Below are positions 1 to 9,474 of a stretch of 52,500 bases of DNA, piece after piece (positions within the stretch are counted from its first letter, which is position 1; the number at the start of each line of letters is the position of its first letter). A model generated the notes under the pieces. That model did not search any database, was not told the origin of the DNA, and saw only the letters and a list, made by a program, of their open reading frames with translations. The DNA is from Symbiodinium natans. Its lineage: Eukaryota; Sar; Dinophyceae; Suessiales; Symbiodiniaceae. The position numbers and the translations under genes were made by a program. The stretch spans positions 1 through 52,500 of the forward strand of contig CAJNDS010000716.1 in NCBI GenBank assembly GCA_905221605.1. The letters are read 5' to 3'.

Positions 1-333
1 AAAAAAACAAGATAACTTTTATCACGCCTGCGTCGAAACGTGGCGAAGTGAGAAGCGCCTGGCAATCTGAGAGTCTGAGAGAGTCAAAAAAGGAAACATC
101 AGCACGGCCTTGGGGACCAACGCAACCCTAAAAGGGTTTATGGCCCCTATACCTTAATACGAATCACAGTAGGTATAGGGTATATGCGGTATATGCCCCC
201 CAATTTTAGGGTTCATTTCGCTGTGACCCCCTTGTTGGAGGTGGAGCGCTTGGGTCGAAAGATGCTGATTGCGCTCCTCACCACGATGATCCCAGTAACC
301 GTCTCCCCGGCTCCTTGGCTTCATCTTTTAGGA
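1..333. other. Non-coding flank, no gene seen
   Basis: No open frame of note and no recognised RNA gene. It contains a short A run at the left edge and an AT-rich stretch around 160-195 with repeated TATAGGGTATATG-like words. It is not telomeric, so the array that follows is interstitial and not a chromosome end. Confidence 0.5.
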
Positions 334-428
334 TTCAGGGTTTAGGTTTAGGGGTTGGGGGTTTAGGGTTTAGGGTTTAGGGTTTAGGGTTTAGGGTTTA
401 GGGTTTAGGGTTTAGGGTTTAGGGTTTA
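334..428 (+). repeat. Interstitial telomere-like array (TTTAGGG)n, 3' side of the LINE
   Basis: Degenerate units to about 360, then about nine perfect TTTAGGG units ending GGGTTTA at 428. TTTAGGG is the telomere unit reported for dinoflagellates. The array abuts the 3' end of the minus-strand LINE, so read in the sense direction the element runs into CCCTAAA units. Confidence 0.95.
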
Positions 429-501
429 TGCATGCGGTCTTGCGGACTGTCTCGAAGAAGCTCCTTGGAGACAAACTACGTAGGACTGAATTAATACGAA
501 T

Positions 502-3500
502 TCACTGGCCAGGCCTTTGACGGTGAAGACGTCTGGCACAATTAAAGATCGTACGCGCATCTCCGAACTCGAGCTGGTTAACCAGGGGAGCCGTAGGGGC
601 AACGTACGGTGACTTAGCGAAGTCTCTGTACGGTTTACCCTGGATGCTTTTGAGCATTCGCAGGGCTACAGTATGGGGTTTTAGCGCTTGCAAACGAAAC
701 TTGAGTCCCGGCACTTTACAAGGGACACCAAAGGCCCTTAGGGCAAAAGATGGTGCGATTTTCCACGGGCAACTGGACATGGACATGATTGCCCTCAGCA
801 CATGAGCAAACGTAACGAGCTGCGCGCGGAGAGACTGGCGATGACATTTGAGCTCAGGGAACTGAACCTCATGAGCCCATATAGCTTTAAGTTTGGAGTC
901 TCGAAGTTGCTCCGGTCGCTTCGCAGAGACCCAAGGGGCTACATTAACCGGCACCAACCACCCTACATCAACCGTGAAGGCGAAATACAGTTCCAGCAAG
1001 GACATGCTGTCTTCATCTGGTACCCACGTATGTGCACACAACCATTTATACAGCAAATGCCCAAACGGAGCACAAAGTACGAATGAGCTCCACTGCGGCT
1101 CCTGTTGCAACCCCGGGAAAGGAAAGCCTTTATCAGCTGTTAGCATTCCAAGTCTGCACAGAAACAGTTGCAGCGAGTCATCATGGGGTTCTGCGGGGGA
1201 ACTGCTTGGGCGATTCAACGTGAGTCTATGACCATTAAAAATTTCTGCAACCTGTTTTTGCAAATTGTAAACCTGCTTTTGTTTGTTGTTCAGGCTGCAA
1301 AGGGCCGTCACTGCACACTTGTGGGCCTCAAGGATGGCCTGCGGGGCCTTTTTAAGCGCTTCCTTGGCAAAGCTGTCCGCCAGATCGTTATGATACCATA
1401 ACCACGCTAATCTAGGATTGGGGGCAACTCGCCAGTCTTGATGGCTTTTGACCTTATGGATCACCCAAGGGCGGGGGGATCGGGACAAGCTTGCATGCAG
1501 CAAGAACCACAAATCAAGATTTGCACTGTGGAGCCAGTTGTAAGGAACCCACCCCTCGGAAATAAGTCGATTGAACCCCTGCACAGTAATGTCGGAATCC
1601 GAATAAATAGAGCCCCCTGTCCCCAGCTGCACTGCCACAATGACAGCCAGTAACTCTGCCCTGTTGTTTGATTGGATCCCCCCAGGCAGCAGGCCATTCA
1701 ACAACTTTACCCCGTCCAAGGCATCTGGCACAGCAGCCACCACTCTCCAAGCTGAAAGAGTTAAGGTAGGCTCCGCAGGATGAATTGTGGAACCATCGGT
1801 GAAAAAGTGGACATCTTGATCGTAAAACATACACGCTACAGGTTCAGTTTTGAACTGGGCAAGTGCTTCGCGCAAATGAAAAACCTCGGGAGGATAACTG
1901 AAAAGGCCGTGCTGGATTTGCGCAGGCTGTAACATAGCAAGTTCAGAGAGAACAGGCGCCCAACAGTGCTGCGTCGCAGGGCACTGGGTTAGCATGTGTG
2001 CTACAGTGAGCTCAGCCGAGCAACATGGACACTTTGTGTCTTCACTTGATGCAAAATGTTTCCGACGAGAGGCGGGAACGATGGCCCCCACTGCATAATT
2101 TGCGACATGGGAGTTGTAACCTTGAGGGGTTGATAACCGGGTCCGAACCAACGCGATGGAGAAATTTGTCAGATCATGAAAATCACCTTTTTTGGAAACG
2201 AAACCGACAACATGCCTAGCCCATGCGTCCCAAGCGAACGGCCTGACTGTGGACCAGTCCGTGAAAAACACATGTGCCTCAACCCCATCTTGCAACCTTA
2301 CCACCCCGTCAGGTAAAGCTGTCCACCCCAACAGCTGCAGGTCCAGAAGAAACAAGGACACTGGGCCTAAGGGCTTCAAACACGTGGCAGCCAGAACAGT
2401 GTTCCAACAATTTTTGACAGTCGGGTTGACAGCCCACATCCTGCGCAGCATTTGCCATCGGCGCTTAAAAATAATTAACCATGGTTCATAAACAGCGCTG
2501 CCTGCCAGCAGCGGCGCCATATAGTGATTGCGCTGACTATGGACTCCCCAAACGGCCCTATTACACTTACCCCTAAGTGTGGCAGCGGCGGAGGCAGAGA
2601 TACTGGACATTTCCGCGCCGTGTAAAACAGCGGGCAGCACAACACGTATGAGGGCCTGCACTTTTCTATCCGCACTCCACGAAGTTTTCTCCAACTTTGA
2701 AAATTTTGCTAGGTTCTGGTCAAGGCGCAAAACAAAATTCTTGGCGCACGCTCTGGACCGAGAACAAAACTGCACACCTAAGTCTCGGAAATCTAAAGCA
2801 ACGGAAATAGCTATCCCGTTACACCGAAACCTCCGAAGGACCCCCCTGAATTTTTTGTTTGTGGCGTAGCCGACTGACTTAGACAACGACAAGGAAAGGC
2901 CGAGCTTTTGGGTAGTGCTCATGATCGTGTCCACTGCTGCGCAAGCCACATGAGGGTTTTCAGACTGAACCCCCCAGTTGTCGACATACGAGTGCATGGG
3001 GATTGTATGTCGGGCGCGGACGTGTTCCGAAACTAGCCAGGTTATGCAGATCATGGAAAGGACGGCGAGCGGGCATCCTTCTGGCACTCCAGTGGCGCTT
3101 AAGTGGGGGCCGGACAGATGGCCACCAACGCGAAAATAGCGACGTACCTTACCAAGGAACCCCCCATAGGCACTACGCAAAACTGCAGGCCAGCCTAAAC
3201 GTGTAGTAACCAAATCTAAGACCGGGCGTGAAATGGTGTTATATGCCTTACTAAGGTCTAACGCGAAACCAGAAATTGGATTCCCTGTTAATAAGGAAAG
3301 CTCGATCTGGTTTTGAAGGTTCCAAGCCAAATCCATCGCCGAGCGGCCTGGCACTGAGCCAAACAGCTCCTGGGGTAAGTGCGGCAATAAATGCTGGAAA
3401 AGTTTTGCCGAGTGACAACGGGCCCAAACACGATACAACGACGGGAGCACCGTGATCGGGCGAGCATCAGCAGGACCTTTAGGCTGTAGACATTTACCCA

Positions 3501-5874
3501 ATAGGGTCACGTATGCATCAAGAAGGGCGTCGGGCCACTGACCTGTGAAGGTCAAACTGTTCAGGAGCTGCAACAACATGTCAATCAGAGGCCCCGGCAT
3601 GGCCTTCAACTCTGCAAAAGAAAACCCATCAAGACCTCTTGCATTGACAACTTTCGTAGATTTAAGAGCCCAGTTTAAATCTTGACGAGAAATGGTGGCA
3701 TCAAGTTCTGAGAGCTGCGGCAAATGTTGCAACAGTCCCTCTGCAAACGCTAAGCAAGGAGACGTGGCCGTGTTCCAAAACGTGTGCCAATAATCAGCCA
3801 CAGATGCAGCAACACGAGACGGATCTGTGCACCAAGTTTGTTGCACCACATTCGGCTTGAGCATGTTTGAATGCAGAGGCTGGTTCAGTGTAACGACGTG
3901 GTCCTTAACCCCCTGCACAACATAATCTTGCTGACCAAATGACCATACCGCGCCAGGGCTAGGCAAGTTACCACTGTTAACCAAAAACTTTGCAGGGTCC
4001 CCTTTTGCAGTCCTAACGTGACGTACCTGGAGAGTTTCACTGACGACGAGAGCATTTAAAGGTGGCATCTGGTCTGGCTTGAGAAGGCGCGCGTGGAGAC
4101 CACCCCCAGATTTCCAATCGGCTTTCATGACCTGTGAGTGCATGTGTGCCCTTTGTCGTTGCACGACTGACTCCCACCACTTCACCTCTCCCAGCAAAAT
4201 ACAGCGGACATGTTTCAGCCACTCTACCGTTGGGAAGTCGTAAGGAACAAAGTCCACAAAATCATTGTCCAACAGCCATGTACAAAACCCTTTTGCAAAA
4301 CCCGGAAGACGCCGTACCCGATGCCACAATTGGTATTGGGCAACCCCTGCTGGGCGCGCCATGTCACAACAGTGGTGGGCAATCTCGCAAAATAGTCGAA
4401 CAATTTTGATACGCTGACCCAGTGTTTGGCAGTTGGTCGCACATGAACCGTCGCGAAGAGCCGACATTTTTCGAGGACTAGACTTTACTAAAAACCCCTT
4501 ACAGCGTCCGATGAAAACAGCGGGCAAGGAACGACCAACCTTCTCAAAGTATTGCTGTTTTGCAACATTTTCTGCCGCTTTTACAAAGGAATGCAACATT
4601 TCATCAGTGTTCTGGCCCTGCGCTGCAGCCTGAAAATGACTCATATCATCAGGACTAACATGGGCTGTAGGTAAGGACTCCAAAATGGACCCAGCAGCCC
4701 GAAAGTCCCTTGGCATCCGCCATTCCATCTCCCTTGGAGTGTCATCAGGGAACCGCAGCTCAACGAAAAGTTCAGCGTGGTCAGTGTACCCTCTGGGGTC
4801 AACCCTGAACCCATGAACCAGCCGCCACGCCAATGGGTTGCACACACAGTAGTCCAACCGAGAGGTACCGCGGTAAGTAGGCTCAGGCATCCTGTTACCA
4901 AGAGACGCAAATTGCAACCCAACATCTTGGAAACCCTTCGCTCTAAGCATTGGCCATACAGTAAGGGCTTGCGCGTCAGTGTTAAAATCACCACATACAA
5001 AAGTAGGAAGGGGGAAAGCAATAGCCTGTTGCGCAATAGCTTCAAAGAGAACTTCATTTTTTGCGCTAGCGTCAGGGCTAGAAGAGTGGTAGCCATAAAC
5101 CCCAATAATCCTGATTTGAGTGGTGCCAATGGAGATAAGACTATCCGACACGCGACCCGTAGCCCAAATAGCCTTGTCCCAAGATCCTTCTAAAGAGATC
5201 TGTCTGTACTTTTGCGTGAAGCATAGCACTCCAGAAGCCTCCCCGCGACCTGTAGTGGGGGCTCCGCGGATTGATCGAGGAGCAGCAGGGGCAGAAAAAT
5301 TACAAAAGGCACCGCACCTACGGGCGAGACCCCGAATTGAGGCTTGGGTGCTACTAGTGGCAGAGGTTTCCGACCAAACAACAAGAGCACTTGATTGAGG
5401 CAATTCTGCCGCATGTTTCGCAGCAGACACTATATTGAGGATTGAAAGCTGGACCTCCACAGGTCCCGGATTGGAAGCTTCTCCAAAGCGGACCCCTAAC
5501 GCAGTAAGCACGGCCCATCTAGCAACAATAGCCCAAGGAAAATAAAAAGGTGAACACAGGGAAGAACCCCGGATGAACAACTGCAAGCGCCAACCCCAAA
5601 AGTGGCAAGTTCTGTTGACTGTGACAGAACTTACATACCTGAATATACTTTTTGACATTGGGGCATCGGATGTCCAAATGTCAGGCTTTGCAACCAGGTG
5701 TGAACCTGAACTAACCACATCGGTAAGCTTTGCGGCTCGGGGGCCAGCGTCAGCCTGTGTGACGTGGTGATACGAGTCGTATGGTACTAAATCACGCACC
5801 CATCGTGGAACCGAGTGCGGACGAAATACGGTAACAAAAACGAGGCCATCACACACAACGCTCGCTAGGTTCAT
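502..5874 (-). CDS. LINE ORF2: endonuclease, reverse transcriptase, RNase H
   Basis: The 1790-residue polyprotein nicks target DNA, copies its own RNA and carries RNase H. Domains in order: an NPGP motif at 131-138; an AP-endonuclease-like domain about 140-375 (E169, D296/N298 in CGDFN, D341 in RLDY, D365-H366); reverse transcriptase about 785-1040 (first catalytic Asp near 873 in LDLSKAYN, PEGCPL near 931, YVDN at 963-966); a zinc knuckle CX2C...HX4C at 1282-1298; RNase H about 1353-1505 (D1360, E1407, D1426, D1500). A C-terminal tail of about 285 residues has no family I recognise. The second Asp of the usual YxDD box is Asn. The start is the first ATG, but the frame is open upstream back to the ORF1 stop. 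The frame is intact over 5.3 kb, so the copy is young or under selection. Confidence 0.92.
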   Translation of the reverse strand: MNLASVVCDGLVFVTVFRPHSVPRWVRDLVPYDSYHHVTQADAGPRAAKLTDVVSSGSHLVAKPDIWTSDAPMSKSIFRYVSSVTVNRTCHFWGWRLQLFIRGSSLCSPFYFPWAIVARWAVLTALGVRFGEASNPGPVEVQLSILNIVSAAKHAAELPQSSALVVWSETSATSSTQASIRGLARRCGAFCNFSAPAAPRSIRGAPTTGRGEASGVLCFTQKYRQISLEGSWDKAIWATGRVSDSLISIGTTQIRIIGVYGYHSSSPDASAKNEVLFEAIAQQAIAFPLPTFVCGDFNTDAQALTVWPMLRAKGFQDVGLQFASLGNRMPEPTYRGTSRLDYCVCNPLAWRLVHGFRVDPRGYTDHAELFVELRFPDDTPREMEWRMPRDFRAAGSILESLPTAHVSPDDMSHFQAAAQGQNTDEMLHSFVKAAENVAKQQYFEKVGRSLPAVFIGRCKGFLVKSSPRKMSALRDGSCATNCQTLGQRIKIVRLFCEIAHHCCDMARPAGVAQYQLWHRVRRLPGFAKGFCTWLLDNDFVDFVPYDFPTVEWLKHVRCILLGEVKWWESVVQRQRAHMHSQVMKADWKSGGGLHARLLKPDQMPPLNALVVSETLQVRHVRTAKGDPAKFLVNSGNLPSPGAVWSFGQQDYVVQGVKDHVVTLNQPLHSNMLKPNVVQQTWCTDPSRVAASVADYWHTFWNTATSPCLAFAEGLLQHLPQLSELDATISRQDLNWALKSTKVVNARGLDGFSFAELKAMPGPLIDMLLQLLNSLTFTGQWPDALLDAYVTLLGKCLQPKGPADARPITVLPSLYRVWARCHSAKLFQHLLPHLPQELFGSVPGRSAMDLAWNLQNQIELSLLTGNPISGFALDLSKAYNTISRPVLDLVTTRLGWPAVLRSAYGGFLGKVRRYFRVGGHLSGPHLSATGVPEGCPLAVLSMICITWLVSEHVRARHTIPMHSYVDNWGVQSENPHVACAAVDTIMSTTQKLGLSLSLSKSVGYATNKKFRGVLRRFRCNGIAISVALDFRDLGVQFCSRSRACAKNFVLRLDQNLAKFSKLEKTSWSADRKVQALIRVVLPAVLHGAEMSSISASAAATLRGKCNRAVWGVHSQRNHYMAPLLAGSAVYEPWLIIFKRRWQMLRRMWAVNPTVKNCWNTVLAATCLKPLGPVSLFLLDLQLLGWTALPDGVVRLQDGVEAHVFFTDWSTVRPFAWDAWARHVVGFVSKKGDFHDLTNFSIALVRTRLSTPQGYNSHVANYAVGAIVPASRRKHFASSEDTKCPCCSAELTVAHMLTQCPATQHCWAPVLSELAMLQPAQIQHGLFSYPPEVFHLREALAQFKTEPVACMFYDQDVHFFTDGSTIHPAEPTLTLSAWRVVAAVPDALDGVKLLNGLLPGGIQSNNRAELLAVIVAVQLGTGGSIYSDSDITVQGFNRLISEGWVPYNWLHSANLDLWFLLHASLSRSPRPWVIHKVKSHQDWRVAPNPRLAWLWYHNDLADSFAKEALKKAPQAILEAHKCAVTALCSLNNKQKQVYNLQKQVAEIFNGHRLTLNRPSSSPAEPHDDSLQLFLCRLGMLTADKGFPFPGLQQEPQWSSFVLCAPFGHLLYKWLCAHTWVPDEDSMSLLELYFAFTVDVGWLVPVNVAPWVSAKRPEQLRDSKLKAIWAHEVQFPELKCHRQSLRAQLVTFAHVLRAIMSMSSCPWKIAPSFALRAFGVPCKVPGLKFRLQALKPHTVALRMLKSIQGKPYRDFAKSPYVAPTAPLVNQLEFGDARTIFNCARRLHRQRPGQ
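5461..5484 (-). other. NPGP motif resembling a 2A ribosome-skipping site
   Basis: Residues 131-138 of ORF2 read GEASNPGP, just before the endonuclease domain. The 2A consensus is D-[VI]-E-x-N-P-G-P. Here the NPGP core is kept but the preceding Asp and Glu are replaced by Gly and Ala. True 2A sites occur in several non-LTR elements (for example trypanosome L1Tc), so an N-terminal cleavage site is plausible, but the degenerate upstream residues make activity uncertain. Confidence 0.4.
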
Positions 5875-5952
5875 CAGCCATCGGGCGGTGAAACCTTCAT
5901 ACGCAGGGAACCATATAGGAGGGTAAAGGTAGGATGGCCGTCGTGTTACCTG

Positions 5953-8781
5953 TCAACAACCTAATTTGGCAGCCTTCGCAGGCGCGTTGGCCGGAGAAGG
6001 TTCAGGAGAACGTTTCGCGAACAAAGCGCGGAGATCTTGAGATTGCTGCGCCAAGGCCTCTTTCAAGACCTGGCTCAGGTCATCCCTAGTGCACATGGAC
6101 GCAGCCATACTGCTGATGCTTGTCTCAACGCGCTCGACGCGAGCATGTTGCTCTTGAGCTTCTGTCTGCAATTCTCGGAGTTGAGACTGGGTTGAGGCCT
6201 GGACTTCTTTGTTTTGAGCAAGGTCAAGCTCCACACGACTGAATGTGTGCTGCATCTGATTAGTGAGATCTTGGAGCTTCTCCTCAAACTCATGTCGCAA
6301 AGCATCCACCTGCGATTGTTGCGGCCCCGGGGCCATTCGGGCGGGAATGGGAAGCGCAAGTGGCTGCGCAGGGAGCGGACTACTACGAACACTGATTGTT
6401 CGCAGATGTTCATCCAATGCTCTGCGGGAGTTTGAAGGGGCAGAGACAACAGCCGAATCACGAGCAGGCTTCTGTTTCAGAACCTCTTCCCGAAGAAGGA
6501 CAACGGACCCCTGCACCAAAAGGGTTTCTCTCGGAGGGGCTGCTGATGCACCTAACAGCCAGGCCTTTGCTGAAAGCTGCCTGATTGGCATGGCTTCCCA
6601 GCCGAAGCTGTTAAGGACCTTCTGCACCGACTCTCGGTCAAAATTTTCTGGCATGGGGGACGCAACGAAACGACAATGTACGGGAACGTCATAACGCAAG
6701 TGGTCATTGCAAAGCCAGCCGGGCTCTAGCACAGAACGCATAGCGGCGTAGTCAGCCACTGGCACCCTCCACCCCAGACAATTCCTCCCACGCACGATGC
6801 CCCAGATGCCCGAGTTGGCATTTGCAACCACTAAGGCCCTTTCCAAATCAAAACCGTCACCCCAAACAACTCGAAACTCACCTGAAGGGCCGGTACCCTG
6901 TTTGCCTTTCGGTGTAATGAAGAGCCCACCTCTACCTGAAGCTTTTAGGAGACGCTCAAGGTCTTTCGTGAGAACCCGTGCAAAGCTGTGCCACGACTTG
7001 GCCTCGTCCCTGCCACAGGCTAGCTTGCCATTAAAATATTTCCTAGACCATGTGTTAAGGACTGAGGTCTGCAGACCTTCAACAGTTTTAAAGGCGTACT
7101 TCAAAGGGTTAAGCTTGGCAAGAGGCCAATCTTTGCACACATGCTCTGCAATCTCGAAAGTGACGACTGTCGAGTCTTTCGGAGAGATCATGATCTCATC
7201 GGTATCTTTCACGGAGATGCGCCGCTCCCCCAGATTGACTAGGAAGCCTCGTAGCAACACCTTGCCGATTTGCTTGTGCTTTGCCAAGAAAGTGATTGCC
7301 TCGCAGTCAAAGCTACCTACGCTTGGGGATGACGTGCCTGGTACAACCACTGCGCATTCATCAGCGCTCACGCTCAAGTTGGCCCCTACAGTGGTGAGCA
7401 CCTCAACTTGCTCAGCTGACATGAGGCAGATGCCAGTGCATCCGCTGACCACTTCAGACAACACATGTGGGCAAGAGAGGTCTTCATTCACAAAAAACTC
7501 AGGGAGCAGCTCAATTTGGTTCTCCGAGCATGACATGTCAGCACGCCCTTCACTCCAAGGGTCGCTTAGCGACCAGGGATCTGGGACACCATCTGTGCTA
7601 GCAGAGGGTTCATGCTTTTTGCCATTACGGTGTCCCTTGTGATACTTAAGCTCATCCGACGTCACAAGACGAACTTTTTGGTGCACTATTGCTTTCAACG
7701 CGCTCCATGGGTCAAGACCCTGGTACACATCACTAAGTTGGGCAGGGGTGATTGCTTCAAGGACCGCATCAACACGGGCATCGAGGGAAGTGTCAGGGAC
7801 ACCTTTACTGAGAAGGTGCTTGCGCAGCTTGTCAACATCCCCACCTGCGAAACCCTTATGCTTAGAAGCAGCGCCACCCCTAACCCTCAAGCGCAGACGA
7901 AAAAGCACTGGCATTGCAACCTGCATCATGGACATGAGTGGCACAGACTTGCCATCACAAGTTGCCCAAACATGTTCCCAGGGCAGCTCAATGTACTGGC
8001 TCAACCAGTCTTGCACAGTTTGCGCACGCTCAGGGCTAGGGCATGTGTGGAGTGCACCGTTAAGGTCAACAAACCCCGTGAGTTGCAGTGAGGAGCATAG
8101 CGGCTCAGCAGGGAGCTGGCGCGGCTTGATTGCCACACATTCTGGCAGCAGCATGGATTTGCAGTTGCACATAGACCGAAAGCAAGCTTCAAGACGTGAC
8201 CCTAACCCTCTGAAACCTGCAGTTGGGGAATCGGGCAGGGGCCTACAACCCAACAAGCCAAAGGGGGAAGGCGGGGAGCAGAGCCCTTCAACCAAAGACA
8301 AGCCCTCAAAACCCTGAACTTCCGAATCAACAGCGAGAACCTGCAACCCTGAAGCCAAAGGAGCCCGGCTGTCAGTCGCAAGCGGCTCAGGAGCCCCTTT
8401 GGGCATGAAATGGCCCCAGCCAAGCACATGCAGCACTGTTGCTTTGCGATCACCACGAGGAGCGTCAAAAACCCACTGGCCGAATCTCCATGCTGGTTGC
8501 GATGTTCCGACAGCCGCATATATGCAGCCTGCTTGAAGGTGGTGCCGAACGTTTGTCATGAAAATCCGCGTGTCTGTAACTCTTGGAACTCGTACTCGAG
8601 AATCGCTGCCGAGCTGATGCGGGAAATCTGGCTCGACCACGTAACCGACAACTCCCTGTGGCAAAACAGCATGTACTTGGAGGAATACGGAGCTTCTGCC
8701 TGTCCACTTGCGCCCAGGGAGCCAAGGGCTAGCCTCATTGAGCTCAGCGTCCCACACCCCCAAGCAGTTCAACGCTGCCAT
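5953..8781 (-). CDS. LINE ORF1: probable RNA-binding/coiled-coil protein
   Basis: A 942-residue protein counted from the first ATG (8781); the frame opens slightly upstream, after a TGA, with no earlier ATG. It lies upstream of ORF2 on the same strand. The N-terminal half has no family I recognise. A basic LRLRVRGG stretch is followed by a helical segment beginning KLRKHLLSKGVPDTSLDARV and by two DPW motifs. The last 120 residues are a heptad-rich coiled coil with many Gln/Glu/Leu, then a Pro/Ala/Lys tail ending KLGC. A coiled coil fits the trimerising nucleic-acid chaperone role of other LINE ORF1 proteins; that role is inferred. The stop is TGA followed by CAG, and the same frame stays open into ORF2. 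Confidence 0.8.
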   Translation of the reverse strand: MAALNCLGVWDAELNEASPWLPGRKWTGRSSVFLQVHAVLPQGVVGYVVEPDFPHQLGSDSRVRVPRVTDTRIFMTNVRHHLQAGCIYAAVGTSQPAWRFGQWVFDAPRGDRKATVLHVLGWGHFMPKGAPEPLATDSRAPLASGLQVLAVDSEVQGFEGLSLVEGLCSPPSPFGLLGCRPLPDSPTAGFRGLGSRLEACFRSMCNCKSMLLPECVAIKPRQLPAEPLCSSLQLTGFVDLNGALHTCPSPERAQTVQDWLSQYIELPWEHVWATCDGKSVPLMSMMQVAMPVLFRLRLRVRGGAASKHKGFAGGDVDKLRKHLLSKGVPDTSLDARVDAVLEAITPAQLSDVYQGLDPWSALKAIVHQKVRLVTSDELKYHKGHRNGKKHEPSASTDGVPDPWSLSDPWSEGRADMSCSENQIELLPEFFVNEDLSCPHVLSEVVSGCTGICLMSAEQVEVLTTVGANLSVSADECAVVVPGTSSPSVGSFDCEAITFLAKHKQIGKVLLRGFLVNLGERRISVKDTDEIMISPKDSTVVTFEIAEHVCKDWPLAKLNPLKYAFKTVEGLQTSVLNTWSRKYFNGKLACGRDEAKSWHSFARVLTKDLERLLKASGRGGLFITPKGKQGTGPSGEFRVVWGDGFDLERALVVANANSGIWGIVRGRNCLGWRVPVADYAAMRSVLEPGWLCNDHLRYDVPVHCRFVASPMPENFDRESVQKVLNSFGWEAMPIRQLSAKAWLLGASAAPPRETLLVQGSVVLLREEVLKQKPARDSAVVSAPSNSRRALDEHLRTISVRSSPLPAQPLALPIPARMAPGPQQSQVDALRHEFEEKLQDLTNQMQHTFSRVELDLAQNKEVQASTQSQLRELQTEAQEQHARVERVETSISSMAASMCTRDDLSQVLKEALAQQSQDLRALFAKRSPEPSPANAPAKAAKLGC

Positions 8782-8961
8782 GGCTCGGAGCGAGAGGCGA
8801 TCCAACCCCACACCAGATCCCCACAACGGCGTTCAGCACGCCACCAAACACACCCCGGCAACCAACCCAAGAAAACCACCGAACAGAACTACGGGGCTCC
8901 CCTTGGCCTGGGCACTGCGCCAGTACCGGCGCTGCCACTGGGAGGCCTGAGCCCAGAGCGC

Positions 8962-8996
8962 TAGGGTTTAGGGTTTAGGGTTTAGGGTTTAGGGTT
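8962..8996 (+). repeat. Interstitial telomere-like array (TTTAGGG)n, 5' side of the LINE
   Basis: About five TTTAGGG units in the same orientation and register as the array at 334-428. Together they look like one array split by the LINE. Confidence 0.95.
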
Positions 8997-9372
8997 GAGT
9001 GCACTGGGGCTTGGGGTGGGGTGCCGGAACTCCAACCTAAACCCGAAGCCCCGATGATCAGTTCTCCGCAGCAAAAACAGCGCTGCCAAAGCGGCGGTTA
9101 ACAGCTTACTGTTGCCTCGCTACGGGTGGGGCAACTTCTTCACACGTTATGGAACTATCTTGAAGCCCCCTTACGGACCTAGAATGAAAGGGTTTACAGC
9201 CCTTGACTACTTCGGGACTTCAAAAGTACGCCAATATTTCTCGCACGCTGAGAGCCGTCAAAAAACTCTCAACAGGTCCCTCTTTGAAGGAAGCCCAGGA
9301 ATCCGTTTTACAATGTCCAGGCCGTGTTTTTTGCAGGACCCCCTTGCAGCGGAAGCTGGCATATTTCTGCAG
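8997..9372. other. No gene recognised
   Basis: Open frames occur, as expected for this base composition, but none has a recognisable domain or conserved copy in the window. Confidence 0.4.
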
Positions 9373-9474
9373 GACCCCTCAAATGCCCAGCTGACCCAGG
9401 CCTTACAAATGGCAGCGGTTAGCATCGTCTTGAGCTGCTCGCAACTTCTCTACCTCATCTACGAGCCATACCAG
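9373..9474 (+). CDS. Candidate isolated exon with a hydrophobic segment
   Basis: A 34-codon open segment bounded by TTCTGCAG on the left and CAG followed by GCAAGT on the right, a strong GC-type donor. It encodes a hydrophilic start (DPSNAQLTQALQ) and then a membrane-like helix (AAVSIVLSCSQLLYLIY). No neighbouring exon was found, so it may be an orphan or decayed exon. Function unknown. Confidence 0.3.

Larger units (their letters stand above)
429..8961 (-). mobile_element. LINE (non-LTR retrotransposon) inserted within a TTTAGGG array
   Basis: An 8.5 kb element on the minus strand: a 5' untranslated part of about 180 nt, ORF1, a 78-nt spacer, ORF2, and a 3' untranslated part of about 73 nt. 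Both ends abut telomere-like repeats in the same orientation. The left flank ends GGGTTTA at 428 and the right flank resumes GGGTTTA at 8964, with a TA at 8962-8963, so removing the element restores an array in register. There is no terminal poly(A). An AP-type endonuclease plus RT plus RNase H resembles the I/R1-type layout. Telomere-repeat-specific LINEs are known in insects (TRAS and SART in Bombyx). The exact ends are inferred from the repeat junctions alone, since no second copy is in the window. Confidence 0.85.

Noticed and set aside
153-172. Similarity of TTAATACGAATCACAGTAGG to the phage T7 promoter, and of GAATTCACTGGCC (500-512) to cloning-vector polylinker DNA
   Set aside because: The first matches imperfectly. 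The second lies at the end of the intact LINE ORF2 with no vector sequence beyond 13 nt. Chance is the simpler explanation.
334-428. A real chromosome end
   Set aside because: The array is short and has unrelated DNA on both sides, and many similar tracts in both orientations occur later.
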